A program made the position numbers and the translations under genes. Below, in pieces: positions 9,360 through 18,330 of a DNA stretch of 64,000 nucleotides; within the stretch, counting starts at the first letter, position 1, and every line of letters begins with the position of its first letter. This stretch comes from Spirochaetaceae bacterium (GTDB lineage: Bacteria; Spirochaetota; Spirochaetia; DSM-27196; PXBQ01): NCBI GenBank assembly GCA_007695285.1, contig REEC01000192.1, positions 1 through 64,000 of the forward strand. Reading direction: 5' to 3'. The notes under the pieces were generated by a model. The model saw only the letters and a program-made list of their open reading frames with translations, was not told where the DNA came from and did not search any database.

Positions 9360-10126
9360 ACGGTATTGGCCTCGGCTCGGTCGTTTTTTTTGTTTTCGAT
9401 GACCAGGCCGTCGTGTAGACGGATGACGTGATCGGCGATCTCGACGATCGCCGTATCGTGTGTCGAAAAAATGAATGTGGTTTCGAGCTCCCGGTTGATT
9501 TTCTTCATGAGTTCGATAATTGCTTCACCGGTCGTCGAGTCAAGGTTTGCCGTCGGCTCGTCGGCGAGAACGATCTGTGGTTTTGTCACGAGCGCGCGCG
9601 CGATCGCGACCCTCTGGCGTTGCCCCCCTGAGAGTTCGTTGGGACGGTGCTTTTTCCAGTCGGTCAGCCCAACCTCTTCGATTAGAAAGTTGATGTACTC
9701 GGCTTTCTCTTTCTTATCCGGCCGGGACTTTCCGAGCAGCAGCGGGAATTCGATGTTCTCATACACGTTCAGGACCGGGACCAGATTGAAGGACTGAAAA
9801 ATGAAACCGATCACGTCGTGACGCAGCGTTGTGATCGCCTTGTCGGAGAGTCCGGCCGTGTTCGTGCCGACGATTTCGACCGTGCCGGACGTCGGCACGT
9901 CGATGCAGCCGATCAGGTTCAAGATCGTCGACTTTCCGGAGCCCGACGGGCCCGCGATCGAGATGAAATCGCCACGTTCGATCGAGAACGACACGCCTTT
10001 TACGGCGTGGACTTCAGTTTTCCCCAACGGATAGATTTTGTGCGCGTCGGTCAGGCGGACGATCGCCTTCTCGACGTTGTCGGGCCTATCTGCGCCCGGG
10101 CTCTCTTCAGTCTTCGCTCTCACCAC
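9356..10126 (-). CDS. ABC transporter ATP-binding protein, LolD/MacB type
   Basis: I set the start at GTG 10124-10126, six bases after AAGGAG, giving 256 residues; the track's longer form begins inside that ribosome site. All nucleotide-binding motifs are intact: Walker A GPSGSGKST (near residue 60), LSGGQRQR signature, Walker B IVLADEPTANLD with the catalytic Glu, and the switch His in FSTHD. Q-loop and signature resemble LolD and MacB ATPases. It is the first gene of the operon that continues with the two permeases, the LolA-like protein and the barrel. It should energise their mechanotransmission cycle at the inner membrane. Confidence 0.9.
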   Translation of the reverse strand: MVRAKTEESPGADRPDNVEKAIVRLTDAHKIYPLGKTEVHAVKGVSFSIERGDFISIAGPSGSGKSTILNLIGCIDVPTSGTVEIVGTNTAGLSDKAITTLRHDVIGFIFQSFNLVPVLNVYENIEFPLLLGKSRPDKKEKAEYINFLIEEVGLTDWKKHRPNELSGGQRQRVAIARALVTKPQIVLADEPTANLDSTTGEAIIELMKKINRELETTFIFSTHDTAIVEIADHVIRLHDGLVIENKKNDRAEANTV

Positions 10127-10226
10127 CTGCATCTCCTTGAAACTCACTTCACGCCGAAACTTAGGATAGTCACCATCACCGGCAAAAAACGGGCAACCGA
10201 CCGTCTGAATAAAGTAATAAAATCGA

Positions 10227-10242
10227 GTCGTGTCGTCACGAC
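10227..10242. repeat. Inverted repeat in the divergent region upstream of grpE
   Basis: GTCGTG and CACGAC form a 6-4-6 inverted repeat between the divergent Lol-like operon and grpE. It could be an operator for either direction. It does not resemble CIRCE (TTAGCACTC-N9-GAGTGCTAA). Confidence 0.3.
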
Positions 10243-10278
10243 GATTCGTTCTTGTCAGCAGTTCGGCTGTTCTTGTCC

Positions 10279-10307
10279 TTGACGATCATCGCCAAACTGA
10301 TTAACTT
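10279..10307 (+). promoter_or_regulatory. Weak candidate promoter of grpE-dnaK-dnaJ
   Basis: TTGACG (10279-10284) and TAACTT (10302-10307) lie 17 bp apart, about 30 bases before the grpE start. The -35 is good and the -10 poor. An alternative heat-shock sigma promoter cannot be ruled out by eye. Confidence 0.3.
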
Positions 10308-10339
10308 TGCACAGAATAGAATCAACATCAGGGGTACAA

Positions 10340-11023
10340 ATGTCCAGTCACGGAAAAGCGTCCGCCGAGGCGTCCGAATCGATCGAAAGAGACGAGTCGA
10401 TCGGCGCGAATGCGGGCGAGACCGACTCGGGATCGACGGACGAGGTCCGAACTTCCAATCAAGAACAGGAATCGGCGACAGAAGAGCCGGTCGTTACACC
10501 GGAGTCGACGGCGGTCGACGGTTCAGGCGACGAGGAGTCGCCGGCCGGAACCTCCGCGCTCGAGAGACGGATCGCCGAGCTCGAGGAAGAGAATAGCGCG
10601 CTCAAGGACCAGTTTCTTCGGAAGAGCGCCGATTTTGAGAATTTGCGCAAACGCATGCAGCGCGAAGTAGCTGAGGCCGCGAAGTACGGGAACTCTCAGA
10701 TTATGCTCGATCTCGTGACGATCATCGACGACTTTGAGCGTGCGATAAAGTCGGCCGATGAATCGAAGGATTTCGATTCGTTTTACGACGGAATCGCGAT
10801 TATCGAGAAGCAGTTCACGAATATGCTGGATCGAAAATGGGGGTTGCGACGGCTCGAGTCCGTCGGAGAGGAATTCGATCCGCAGGTGCACGAAGCTATC
10901 ATGACCGAACAGAGTTCGGACCAAGACCACCCCGTCGTGGTGGAAGACTATCAGAAAGGCTACATGCTTCACGATCGCGTGCTTCGTTCCGCGAAGGTGA
11001 AAGTAGCCATGCCGACATCGTAG
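10340..11023 (+). CDS. grpE: Nucleotide exchange factor GrpE
   Basis: GrpE releases ADP from DnaK so that the chaperone can cycle. I start at ATG 10340 (MSSHGKAS), six bases after AGGGG; the track's start 33 bases upstream lacks a ribosome site. The 227-residue product has an acidic, disordered N-terminal third (about 1-65) and a long coiled-coil dimer helix (about 68-120, including FLRKSADFENLRKRMQREV). It ends in the C-terminal beta domain with EEFDPQVHEAIM and a terminal VLRSAKVKVA, both GrpE hallmarks. It is followed by dnaK after 24 bases and then dnaJ, the usual order. No hrcA gene or CIRCE element is visible here, so the heat-shock control is unknown. Confidence 0.97.
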   Translation: MSSHGKASAEASESIERDESIGANAGETDSGSTDEVRTSNQEQESATEEPVVTPESTAVDGSGDEESPAGTSALERRIAELEEENSALKDQFLRKSADFENLRKRMQREVAEAAKYGNSQIMLDLVTIIDDFERAIKSADESKDFDSFYDGIAIIEKQFTNMLDRKWGLRRLESVGEEFDPQVHEAIMTEQSSDQDHPVVVEDYQKGYMLHDRVLRSAKVKVAMPTS

Positions 11024-11047
11024 AGAATCAACCGAGAGGAGACACGT

Positions 11048-13012
11048 ATGGGACGTATCATTGGCATTGACTTAGGAACGACAAATTCGTGCGTCGCCGT
11101 GATGGAAGGCGGCGAAGCAGTTGTTATTCAGAATTCCGAGGGACAGAGAACTACACCGTCGATGGTCGCGTTTACGGCGAAGGCGGAGCGACTAGTCGGG
11201 CAGCCCGCGAAAAACCAGATGGTCACGAATCCTGAGAACACGATTTTTTCGATCAAACGGTTTATGGGACGGCGCTACGAGGAAGTTGCCGAAGAGATTT
11301 CGATGGTCCCATACAAGATCGAGAACGACTCCTCGGGAGGCGTGCGCGTCGGTGTCGACGATAAGAAGTACTCGCCGCCGGAGATAAGCGCAGCTATTCT
11401 GCAGAAGATGAAAGAGACCGCCGAGGACTACCTCGGCGAGAAAGTGACCGATGCGGTCATCACGGTTCCCGCGTATTTCAACGATGCGCAACGGCAGGCG
11501 ACGAAGGACGCGGGGCGAATCGCGGGGCTTGAAGTCAAACGGATCGTGAACGAGCCGACGGCTGCGGCCTTGGCGTACGGTTTCGGGAAAGAGAAGAAGG
11601 AAGAACGGATCGCCGTTTACGACCTTGGAGGTGGAACATTCGACATCTCGATTCTCGAACTCGGGGATGGTGTGTTCGAGGTCAAGTCGACCAACGGTGA
11701 TACTCATCTCGGAGGCGACAACTTTGATCAACGAATAATCGACTGGTTAGTCGGGAATTTCAAGAACGACTACGGAATCGATCTTTCGAAAGACCGTATG
11801 GCGTTGCAACGTCTCAAGGAAGCCGCCGAGAAGGCAAAACGCGAGTTGTCGAGCACACAATCGACCGACATCAACTTGCCGTTTATCACGGCCGACTCGT
11901 CGGGCCCGAAACACCTACAGTACTCTTTGAATCGTGCGAAGTTCGAGCAGATGGTCGGAGACCTGATTCAGAAGACGAAAGGGCCGTGTCAGCAAGCTCT
12001 CTCCGACGCGGGGCTCAAGCCCTCCGATATCGACGAAGTGATTCTTGTCGGCGGTTCAACCCGGATTCCCGCGGTTCAAGCCTTGGTAAAGGAGTTGTTC
12101 CAGAGGGATCCCCACAAGGGCGTGAATCCCGACGAAGTCGTCGCGCTCGGTGCAGCGATCCAGGGCGGAATCCTCGGCGGTGACGTGAAAGACGTTTTGT
12201 TGCTCGACGTGACGCCGCTTTCTCTCGGTATCGAGACTCTCGGCGGTGTTTTTACGCGTTTAATCGAGCGGAACACGACTATCCCAACGCGAAAAAGTCA
12301 GATTTTTTCGACGGCTGCCGACAATCAGACTGCCGTCTCGATTCACGTCTTGCAGGGTGAGCGCGAGATGGCGGCTCACAACCGTACGCTTGGACGGTTC
12401 GATCTGGTTGGTATCCCACCCGCGCCGCGTGGCGTCCCCCAGATCGAAGTTGCGTTTGACATCGATGCGAATGGTATCGTCCACGTCTCGGCGAAGGACC
12501 TTGGTACCGGAAAAGAGCAAAAAATCCGAATCGAATCGTCGTCGGGGCTCTCTGAGGACGAGATCAAGAATATGGTCCGCGACGCTGAACAGCACGCCGA
12601 CGAAGACAAAAAGATCCGGGAAACCGCCGAGGCCAAGAACGAGGCCGAGAATCTCGTTTACGCGACAGAGAAGTCGATGACCGATTACGGGGACAAGGTT
12701 TCCGAAGAGGACCGCGCCAAAATCACCGCGGCGATCGCCGCAGTGCGCGAATCACTCGAAGCGGACGACACCGAGGCGCTCAAAGCCAAAACCGAGGAGC
12801 TGAAGCAGGCATCGTATCGATTGGCCGAGGAAGTGTATAAGCAAACCGCGCAACAGGCCGGTGGGGATGAGCAGGCCGGCGACGGCGGAGCCGAGGCGGG
12901 CTCCGAGGACGAAGGATCGGGCGGCGAAACGGGGTCGGCCGGTGCAAAGCAGGACGGTGGTTTTGAGGACGTTGATTACGAAGTGGTCGACGAGGACGAA
13001 AAAAATACGTAG
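11048..13012 (+). CDS. dnaK: Molecular chaperone DnaK (Hsp70)
   Basis: This is a full-length Hsp70 of 654 residues, starting at an ATG behind GAGAGGAG. The ATPase domain (about 1-385) shows [18 protein letters not shown], the [10 protein letters not shown] phosphate loop and [12 protein letters not shown]. The substrate-binding domain and helical lid follow, ending in a Gly/Glu-rich tail and [11 protein letters not shown], the usual bacterial C-terminus recognised by co-chaperones. It folds and disaggregates proteins in the cytoplasm with DnaJ and GrpE, both encoded alongside. A stable hairpin lies between this gene and dnaJ. Confidence 0.99.
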   Translation: MGRIIGIDLGTTNSCVAVMEGGEAVVIQNSEGQRTTPSMVAFTAKAERLVGQPAKNQMVTNPENTIFSIKRFMGRRYEEVAEEISMVPYKIENDSSGGVRVGVDDKKYSPPEISAAILQKMKETAEDYLGEKVTDAVITVPAYFNDAQRQATKDAGRIAGLEVKRIVNEPTAAALAYGFGKEKKEERIAVYDLGGGTFDISILELGDGVFEVKSTNGDTHLGGDNFDQRIIDWLVGNFKNDYGIDLSKDRMALQRLKEAAEKAKRELSSTQSTDINLPFITADSSGPKHLQYSLNRAKFEQMVGDLIQKTKGPCQQALSDAGLKPSDIDEVILVGGSTRIPAVQALVKELFQRDPHKGVNPDEVVALGAAIQGGILGGDVKDVLLLDVTPLSLGIETLGGVFTRLIERNTTIPTRKSQIFSTAADNQTAVSIHVLQGEREMAAHNRTLGRFDLVGIPPAPRGVPQIEVAFDIDANGIVHVSAKDLGTGKEQKIRIESSSGLSEDEIKNMVRDAEQHADEDKKIRETAEAKNEAENLVYATEKSMTDYGDKVSEEDRAKITAAIAAVRESLEADDTEALKAKTEELKQASYRLAEEVYKQTAQQAGGDEQAGDGGAEAGSEDEGSGGETGSAGAKQDGGFEDVDYEVVDEDEKNT

Positions 13013-13032
13013 TTTGAACCCGCTCGGTGCCG

Positions 13033-13065
13033 GCGGCGCACGGGAGATTCCCGGGGCCGCGCCGC
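13033..13065 (+). other. Nested RNA hairpin between dnaK and dnaJ
   Basis: GCGGCGC (13033-13039) pairs perfectly with GCGCCGC (13059-13065). Inside it, CGGGA (13041-13045) pairs with TCCCG (13049-13053) around GAT. The stem falls in the 93-base dnaK-dnaJ gap with no U-tract after it. It could be a processing or attenuation element that sets DnaJ below DnaK. Confidence 0.5.
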
Positions 13066-13105
13066 GGTGTCGCCGGAGTTTGGATATACCGAAGGGTCGT
13101 GAAAC

Positions 13106-14242
13106 TTGGCTAAGAGAGATTACTACGAGGTCCTCGGCGTTCCGAAGAACGCCTCGAAAGACGACATAAAAAAAGCGTACCGAAAACTCGCAGTTCAAAA
13201 CCACCCAGACCGCAACCCGGGCGACAAAACGGCGGAGGATAGGTTCAAAGAAGCGACCGAAGCGTACGAAGTTCTTGCCGACGACAAAAAACGACAGGCG
13301 TATGACCAGTTCGGTTTCGCCGGCGTCGAAGGCATGGGCGGTGCGGGCGCCGAAGGGTTCTCGCACGTCTTCCACGACTTCGAGGACCTTTTCGGAGGCT
13401 TCGGCGACTTTTCCAGTATTTTTGATTCGTTTTTCGGCGGTGGAGGCCGGAGATCCGGCCGCGGGCGGAGTTCGGTTCAACGCGGTGCCGACCTCCGGTA
13501 TGAATTGGAGATCCCGTTCAAGGACGCGGTTTTCGGGACAAAGGTCGAAGTATCGTACTCACGGAACATATCGTGCACGACGTGTTCGGGTTCGGGGGCG
13601 GCGTCCGGAAGCGGGAAAAAAACGTGCCCGACCTGTGGTGGTGCGGGGCAGGTACGGCGGAGTTCAGGGTTTTTCTCGATTGCCTCCACATGCGCGACGT
13701 GCAGCGGCGAAGGGTACGTTCTCGACAACCCGTGCGCGACGTGTGGTGGTTCCGGAGTTGTCAAAAAGAACCAAGTCATCAAGGTTACAATACCCGCCGG
13801 TATCGAGAACGGGAAACGGATCTCGATTCCCGATCAGGGCGACGCCGGACCGAACGGAGGGCCGGCGGGCGACTTGTACGTCGTAATCCGCGTAGCGCCT
13901 CATGAGTATTTCGAGCGCAACGGAAATGACGTATACTGTGTCGTCCCTGTGAGCTTTTCTCAGGCGGCTCTTGGCGCCGAGATTCTTGTCCCAACTCTTG
14001 ACGAAAAAAAAGTCCGAATGAAGATCCCCGCGGGAACTCAGAACGGCAAGATTCTTCGTCTGAAAAACGAGGGAGTGCCGAACCTGCATAACCCGTCGCG
14101 ACGCGGAGATATGTACATCAAGGTACACGTGGTTGTGCCGACAAAACTGTCTTCGCGCGCGAAACAACTCCTGAAAGAGCTCGGAGAGGTCGACGGAGAG
14201 GACTCAACACCGAACCCGATCCCGCTCTCGCAACTCGGGTAG
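13106..14242 (+). CDS. dnaJ: Chaperone protein DnaJ (Hsp40)
   Basis: DnaJ delivers unfolded substrates to DnaK and stimulates its ATPase. The 378-residue protein begins at a TTG codon (13106). The N-terminus [11 protein letters not shown] is canonical and no other start fits, so the TTG start is well supported. It has the J domain (about 3-68) with the HPD tripeptide, a Gly/Phe linker (about 72-118), and four CxxCxGxG zinc-binding repeats ([32 protein letters not shown]). Two C-terminal peptide-binding beta domains follow. It lies downstream of dnaK and likely shares its transcript, with weak translation initiation from TTG keeping its level lower. Confidence 0.98.
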   Translation: MAKRDYYEVLGVPKNASKDDIKKAYRKLAVQNHPDRNPGDKTAEDRFKEATEAYEVLADDKKRQAYDQFGFAGVEGMGGAGAEGFSHVFHDFEDLFGGFGDFSSIFDSFFGGGGRRSGRGRSSVQRGADLRYELEIPFKDAVFGTKVEVSYSRNISCTTCSGSGAASGSGKKTCPTCGGAGQVRRSSGFFSIASTCATCSGEGYVLDNPCATCGGSGVVKKNQVIKVTIPAGIENGKRISIPDQGDAGPNGGPAGDLYVVIRVAPHEYFERNGNDVYCVVPVSFSQAALGAEILVPTLDEKKVRMKIPAGTQNGKILRLKNEGVPNLHNPSRRGDMYIKVHVVVPTKLSSRAKQLLKELGEVDGEDSTPNPIPLSQLG

Positions 14243-14363
14243 TCGCTATCGGTGGCTGCGCATCCGTTGACGACGTAATGCCGTGCGCTGGACGGTGTGG
14301 TTTTTCTTGAGTCGGTGCCTCAATGGATCGATATATATTTTATCGACATGGACGAGGTACCGA

Positions 14364-14795
14364 ATGAAATTCTTCGTGGTTACTGGCCTGTTACTTGCGT
14401 TTTTCGCCGACGCTTCGGTCTTTGCGAACACGGGCACGAACGCTGACCGGGAGCGGGCTTTACATCGTGATCAGATTTTCGACGTTTCGGAGTACGGAGC
14501 CGGCTGGACGTTGATCGACCGCAATCGAGACGGTACGGTTGACTACGCGGCCATGTTTGACGCGCGCAACCGGAAGGTCATTGAGGCGATCGATCACAAC
14601 CACGATGGTTTCATGGACAACTTCTATTTTTTCGAGGGTGGAATTCTGGTGCGGCAAGAGATCGACACGAATAACAACGGTCGAGTCGACCTTTGGGTGT
14701 TCCTTTCCGACGGCATTTACATCAGGAAGTATGAACGAGATACAAACCACGACGGAATCCCGGATGTAATTCGCTTGTACGATGCAAAAGAGTAA
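14364..14795 (+). CDS. Small secreted protein with EF-hand-like calcium loops
   Basis: I choose ATG 14364, seven bases after GAGG, because it gives a clean signal peptide (MKFFVVTGLLLAFFADASVFA). The track start 81 bases upstream would bury it. The mature part, about 120 residues, holds four DxDxDG-type loops: DRNRDGTVD, DHNHDGFMD, DTNNNGRVD and DTNHDGIPD. Each is followed by a short beta-like stretch with aromatic residues. Such loops bind calcium in dockerins, thrombospondin-3 and EF-hand families. I do not recognise a named family; the protein is probably periplasmic or cell-surface. Its last 14 bases overlap the start of rlmB, so translation of the methyltransferase is probably coupled to it, an odd pairing of a secreted and a cytoplasmic product. 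Confidence 0.7.
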   Translation: MKFFVVTGLLLAFFADASVFANTGTNADRERALHRDQIFDVSEYGAGWTLIDRNRDGTVDYAAMFDARNRKVIEAIDHNHDGFMDNFYFFEGGILVRQEIDTNNNGRVDLWVFLSDGIYIRKYERDTNHDGIPDVIRLYDAKE

Positions 14796-15528
14796 CGATA
14801 CGATCGTAACCGGGTATCACGCGATTCGTGAACTCGCAAAAAAGCACAACTCAACCGGCGTTCTATTGCTCGCCGGGAGCGGACCACGGATCGATGAGCT
14901 CCGTCGAACCGTCGCCCCGGGCGTCAAGATTCACGATGTTTCGGTTTCGGAAATCCGGAAAATCGGCGGACGCGAGGTGCGACACGCGGTTCTTGTGTTG
15001 CAGGACGTGCCCGAACCGCGGGAACTCGACTTGCCGAGTTTTCTGGCAACGAACACGGCGAAGGACTCGTTGGTCGTCGTGCTCGACGGGGTTACCGACC
15101 CGCATAACTTCGGTGCGATTCTCCGGACCGCCGATCAGTTCGCGGTCGATCTCGTCGTGACGCCCGAGCGGCGTTCGGCGCGTGAAACCGATACGGTTGC
15201 GCGCACGTCGGCGGGAGCGGTCGCGCATGTTCCGACAGTCGTCGTGAAGAATCTTCCGTCCGCGCTCGCAGAGTTGAAAAAAGCCGGTTTCTGGGTGTAC
15301 GGAGCCGACTCGAACGGTAGGCCGGTCACATCGGTCGACATGAGCGGACGCGTCGTATTGGTACTCGGGAGCGAAGGGGCGGGTCTCGGACGGCTCGTGT
15401 CCGAACGGTGCGACGACGTCGTTTCGATTCCGGCGCGCGGACACGCGGACTCGTTCAACGTCTCGGTCGCGGCGGGTATCCTGATGTTCGATATCCGTCG
15501 CCGCCAGGGTTTCTTCGACTCGGTGTAA
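14782..15528 (+). CDS. rlmB: 23S rRNA 2'-O-ribose methyltransferase, RlmB/TrmH (SpoU) family
   Basis: The 248-residue protein has the N-terminal substrate-binding domain (about 1-75) and a SPOUT knotted domain. The knot motifs are GVTDPHNFGAILRTA, LVLGSEGAGLG and IPARGHADSFNVSVAAG (usually SLNVSVA; here Phe replaces Leu). RlmB methylates the ribose of G2251 in the 23S P loop using S-adenosylmethionine. A paralogous tRNA or rRNA target in the same family is possible. The stop codon directly abuts that of purD on the other strand, with no intervening base. Confidence 0.85.
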   Translation: MQKSNDTIVTGYHAIRELAKKHNSTGVLLLAGSGPRIDELRRTVAPGVKIHDVSVSEIRKIGGREVRHAVLVLQDVPEPRELDLPSFLATNTAKDSLVVVLDGVTDPHNFGAILRTADQFAVDLVVTPERRSARETDTVARTSAGAVAHVPTVVVKNLPSALAELKKAGFWVYGADSNGRPVTSVDMSGRVVLVLGSEGAGLGRLVSERCDDVVSIPARGHADSFNVSVAAGILMFDIRRRQGFFDSV

Positions 15529-16791
15529 CTACCTGTTGTCCGGCCGAAAAACGCGGGAACCGATGTCTTTTCGGTACCACGCGCCGTCAAACGTAACCGA
15601 CGTTACCGCCGAGTACGCACACGACCGTGCGCCGAGCAAGTCGGGCGCAATGCCGACAACCGTGAAACACCGTCCCCCGTTCGTGAAAACGACTCCGTCG
15701 CGCTCGTACGTCGATGCATGAAACACGAGCGTTTCTTCAGGCGGGTAACTCGGGATCTCGGAGACGGGCAGATGCGAAACGTAATCGCCGGGGTACCCCG
15801 GGCTCGCGACAACGACACCGAGCGCGTAGCTGTCCGAGATGTTCAACGGGAAGCGATCGAGCTCTCCGCGGCGAAGCGCGTCGCATAGATCCCCAAAGTC
15901 CGACCGAATGAGCGGTAAAAGAACTTGCGCTTCAGGATCTCCGAAACGGACGTTGTACTCCAGGATTTTCGGACCGTCGTCGGTTAACATGAGTCCGAAA
16001 TACAACACGCCGGTGTACAGTAGCCCGTCCTGTTCGAGCGCCGCGAACGTTGGTTCGACAATTTCTTCTTTTACGGTCTCGATCGTACGATTGTCGAGCC
16101 ATGGGACTGGACATATCGCGCCCATACCCCCCGTGTTCGGCGCGCCCTCGCCGAGATGCGCTTTTTTGAAGTCGACGCACGGTGGGAGAACGATGTGATG
16201 TCGGCCGTCGCAGAGGGCAAAAACCGAGATCTCGTGTCCGGTGAGAAATTCTTCGACAATAACCGAATCGTTGGTCAAAGCTGCCATGCCGAAAGATACG
16301 AGCTCATCGGGATCGGACGACTCGAGGACGCCCTTACCCGCGGCGAGGCCACTTTTTTTTACGACGAGTTTCTTGCCGGCATTGCCACGAACAAAAGACT
16401 CGAAAGCGGGCGCCTCGGTGAACTCGCTCGACGCTGCGCACGGCAGATTGTGCGAAGTCATGAAACGCTTCGAGAAGACCTTGCTCGCTTCGAGCTGCGC
16501 GCTCTTCTTTGAAGGGCCAATCGCCACGATGTTGTTTTCGAGCAGCGTATCGACTATTCCGTCGGCGAGCGGTTGTTCGGGGCCGACGAAAACAAGAGTT
16601 ATGTCGTGTTCACGGCACGCGGTGACGACGGCAGTGTGACTCAGGGGATCGAGATTGGGAAGGTTCGTCGCGAGTTCGGCGGTCCCGGCGTTTCCCGGTG
16701 CGACGTACAACGCCGAGATTCGACGGCTGCGCGCAAAACACCACGTAAGCGCGTGCTCACGCGCTCCGGAACCCAACACTAAGACGCGCAC
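15529..16791 (-). CDS. purD: Phosphoribosylamine--glycine ligase
   Basis: PurD makes glycinamide ribonucleotide from phosphoribosylamine, glycine and ATP, the second step of IMP synthesis. I use GTG 16789-16791 as the start: AGGAGG lies eight bases upstream and the product begins VRVLVLGSGAREHAL, the exact family N-terminus. The track version adds 23 residues that overlap purN. The 420-residue protein shows the ATP-grasp loop VVKKSGLAAGKGV, GGMGAICPVP and NVRFGDPEAQ. It is the last gene of purF-purM-purN-purD, five bases after purN. The remaining purine genes are not in this window. Confidence 0.96.
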   Translation of the reverse strand: MRVLVLGSGAREHALTWCFARSRRISALYVAPGNAGTAELATNLPNLDPLSHTAVVTACREHDITLVFVGPEQPLADGIVDTLLENNIVAIGPSKKSAQLEASKVFSKRFMTSHNLPCAASSEFTEAPAFESFVRGNAGKKLVVKKSGLAAGKGVLESSDPDELVSFGMAALTNDSVIVEEFLTGHEISVFALCDGRHHIVLPPCVDFKKAHLGEGAPNTGGMGAICPVPWLDNRTIETVKEEIVEPTFAALEQDGLLYTGVLYFGLMLTDDGPKILEYNVRFGDPEAQVLLPLIRSDFGDLCDALRRGELDRFPLNISDSYALGVVVASPGYPGDYVSHLPVSEIPSYPPEETLVFHASTYERDGVVFTNGGRCFTVVGIAPDLLGARSCAYSAVTSVTFDGAWYRKDIGSRVFRPDNR

Positions 16792-16796
16792 TGCGG

Positions 16797-17375
16797 TTAC
16801 CTCCTGTGTACCGGCTCTTCGATTTTCGCCAGGTAGTCGTTGATGACGACGGGAAACCACGTGTGTTCGAGAGTGTGAATTCGGTCTTCGAACTCCTCGA
16901 AATCATGGCACTCGCTTTTCTTGAACGACTTCTGAAAAAGGATCGGCCCGGTGTCGACACCGTGGTCTACGATGTGGATCGTAATTCCGGCGTCCTCATC
17001 GCTCGACTCGTACGAACCGCGAATGGCGTTGAGCCCCGGGTGACGAGGTAACAACGAGGGATGGATATTGAGAATCCGATCAGGGAACGAATCGACGAAA
17101 CCGGGACTCAAGAGCCGCATGAACCCCGCGAGTACGATCAACGTCGGGCGGTACGGCTCCAAAGCCGCTCGTATGCGCGTCTCCGCCTCGATGCGCGGTT
17201 TCCCGTACGGGATGATTCTGTGAGGCACCCCGAGACGCTTCGCACGGTCGACCGCGGGTGCGTTCGGGTTGTCGGTGATGAGACACGCGACCATGTGCGG
17301 TGTCCCCGAGAGCCCGTGTACGATCGCCTCGAAATTGCTTCCTGTTCCGGAAGCGAACACTACGATTTCAGCCAT
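16797..17375 (-). CDS. purN: Phosphoribosylglycinamide formyltransferase
   Basis: PurN transfers a formyl group from 10-formyltetrahydrofolate to glycinamide ribonucleotide. Starting at ATG 17373-17375 (MAEIVVFASGTGSNFEA) gives 192 residues; the track's longer ORF is read through purM. The phosphate-binding loop GTGSNF, the catalytic Asn and His in LNIHPSLLP, and the conserved Asp in HIVDHGVDTGPIL are all present. The start overlaps the end of purM by eight bases. A few extra residues at the C-terminus (EEPVHRR) follow the normal end. Confidence 0.96.
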   Translation of the reverse strand: MAEIVVFASGTGSNFEAIVHGLSGTPHMVACLITDNPNAPAVDRAKRLGVPHRIIPYGKPRIEAETRIRAALEPYRPTLIVLAGFMRLLSPGFVDSFPDRILNIHPSLLPRHPGLNAIRGSYESSDEDAGITIHIVDHGVDTGPILFQKSFKKSECHDFEEFEDRIHTLEHTWFPVVINDYLAKIEEPVHRR

Positions 17376-18330
17376 CGATAATCCGTCCGATAGAGTAAAG
17401 TTGTTCCCCCGCTGCCGCACGCGCGGTTTCCGCGTCACGGGGATCGACAAAGATAGCCAATCCAATTCCCATATTGAAGACATTTGCCATTTCTTCGTCC
17501 GGGATGTGCCCGGCTTCCTGAATCGCGGGAAAGATGCTCGGCACGGGCCACTCGCCGTCGAGCTGTAGGCGTAACCGCTCGGGTACGACGCGCGCGGTGT
17601 TCGCATACAGGCCGCCGCCGGTGATATGCGCCGCGGCGAGTATCTTGCCGGTCTCAAGAAGTCGCGTCAAGAGAGAAACGTATATCCGGGTGGGTGTCAG
17701 CAGCGTTGAAAGGTAGTCCGGTGTGTGTTCGATTACCTTGCGCGCGAGCGAAAAACCGTTTGAGTGTATTCCGGACGAAGCCGCGCCGAGAACGACTGTT
17801 CCGGATACGATCTCGCTCGTTCGCGGGAGCATGCGGTCCGCGTCGACGATGCCGGTGCAAAACCCTGCGAGGTCGATGTCGTCCGGGCCGTACATGTCCG
17901 GCAGCTCGGCGGTTTCCCCGCCGTCGAGCCGACAACCGGCCTGTTCGCAACCGGTCAGAATACCCTTTACGACGTCCTCGAGAACGTCAGGGTTGAGACG
18001 CCCACACGCGATGTAGTCGAGAAACGAAATTGGTTTTGCTCCGCACACGATCAGGTCGTTGACGCACATCGCGACGAGATCGATGCCGACCGTGTCGTAT
18101 TTCCCGAGCTCTCGTGCGACAAGCAGTTTTGTCCCGACGCCGTCGGTGGCCGAGAGCAGGACCGGACGGCGATACGCGGCGAGATCTATCTCGTGGCCGC
18201 CGGCGAACCCTCCGATCCGGCCGAGCGACACACTCCGGAGTTTCTTGATGCGGTCGACAAAGGCATCCCCGCGCGTGACACTCACTCCGGCTTGGGCGTA
18301 TGTCGACGGGGTGCGTCCGGGTTCAAGCAT
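17368..18330 (-). CDS. purM: Phosphoribosylformylglycinamidine cyclo-ligase (AIR synthetase)
   Basis: PurM closes the imidazole ring of aminoimidazole ribonucleotide using ATP. The 320-residue protein contains the family marks ATDGVGTKLL, LDGGETAELPDMY and SSGIHSNGFSLARK. It is slightly shorter than the roughly 345-residue enterobacterial enzyme; the shortening appears to be mostly at the ends. The ATG overlaps the purF stop by eight bases and the end overlaps purN by eight bases, so the three enzymes are translationally coupled. Confidence 0.96.
   Translation of the reverse strand: MLEPGRTPSTYAQAGVSVTRGDAFVDRIKKLRSVSLGRIGGFAGGHEIDLAAYRRPVLLSATDGVGTKLLVARELGKYDTVGIDLVAMCVNDLIVCGAKPISFLDYIACGRLNPDVLEDVVKGILTGCEQAGCRLDGGETAELPDMYGPDDIDLAGFCTGIVDADRMLPRTSEIVSGTVVLGAASSGIHSNGFSLARKVIEHTPDYLSTLLTPTRIYVSLLTRLLETGKILAAAHITGGGLYANTARVVPERLRLQLDGEWPVPSIFPAIQEAGHIPDEEMANVFNMGIGLAIFVDPRDAETARAAAGEQLYSIGRIIDG

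Noticed and set aside
10148-10339. CIRCE element or HrcA control before grpE
   Set aside because: No TTAGCACTC-N9-GAGTGCTAA was found; only an unrelated 6-4-6 repeat is present.
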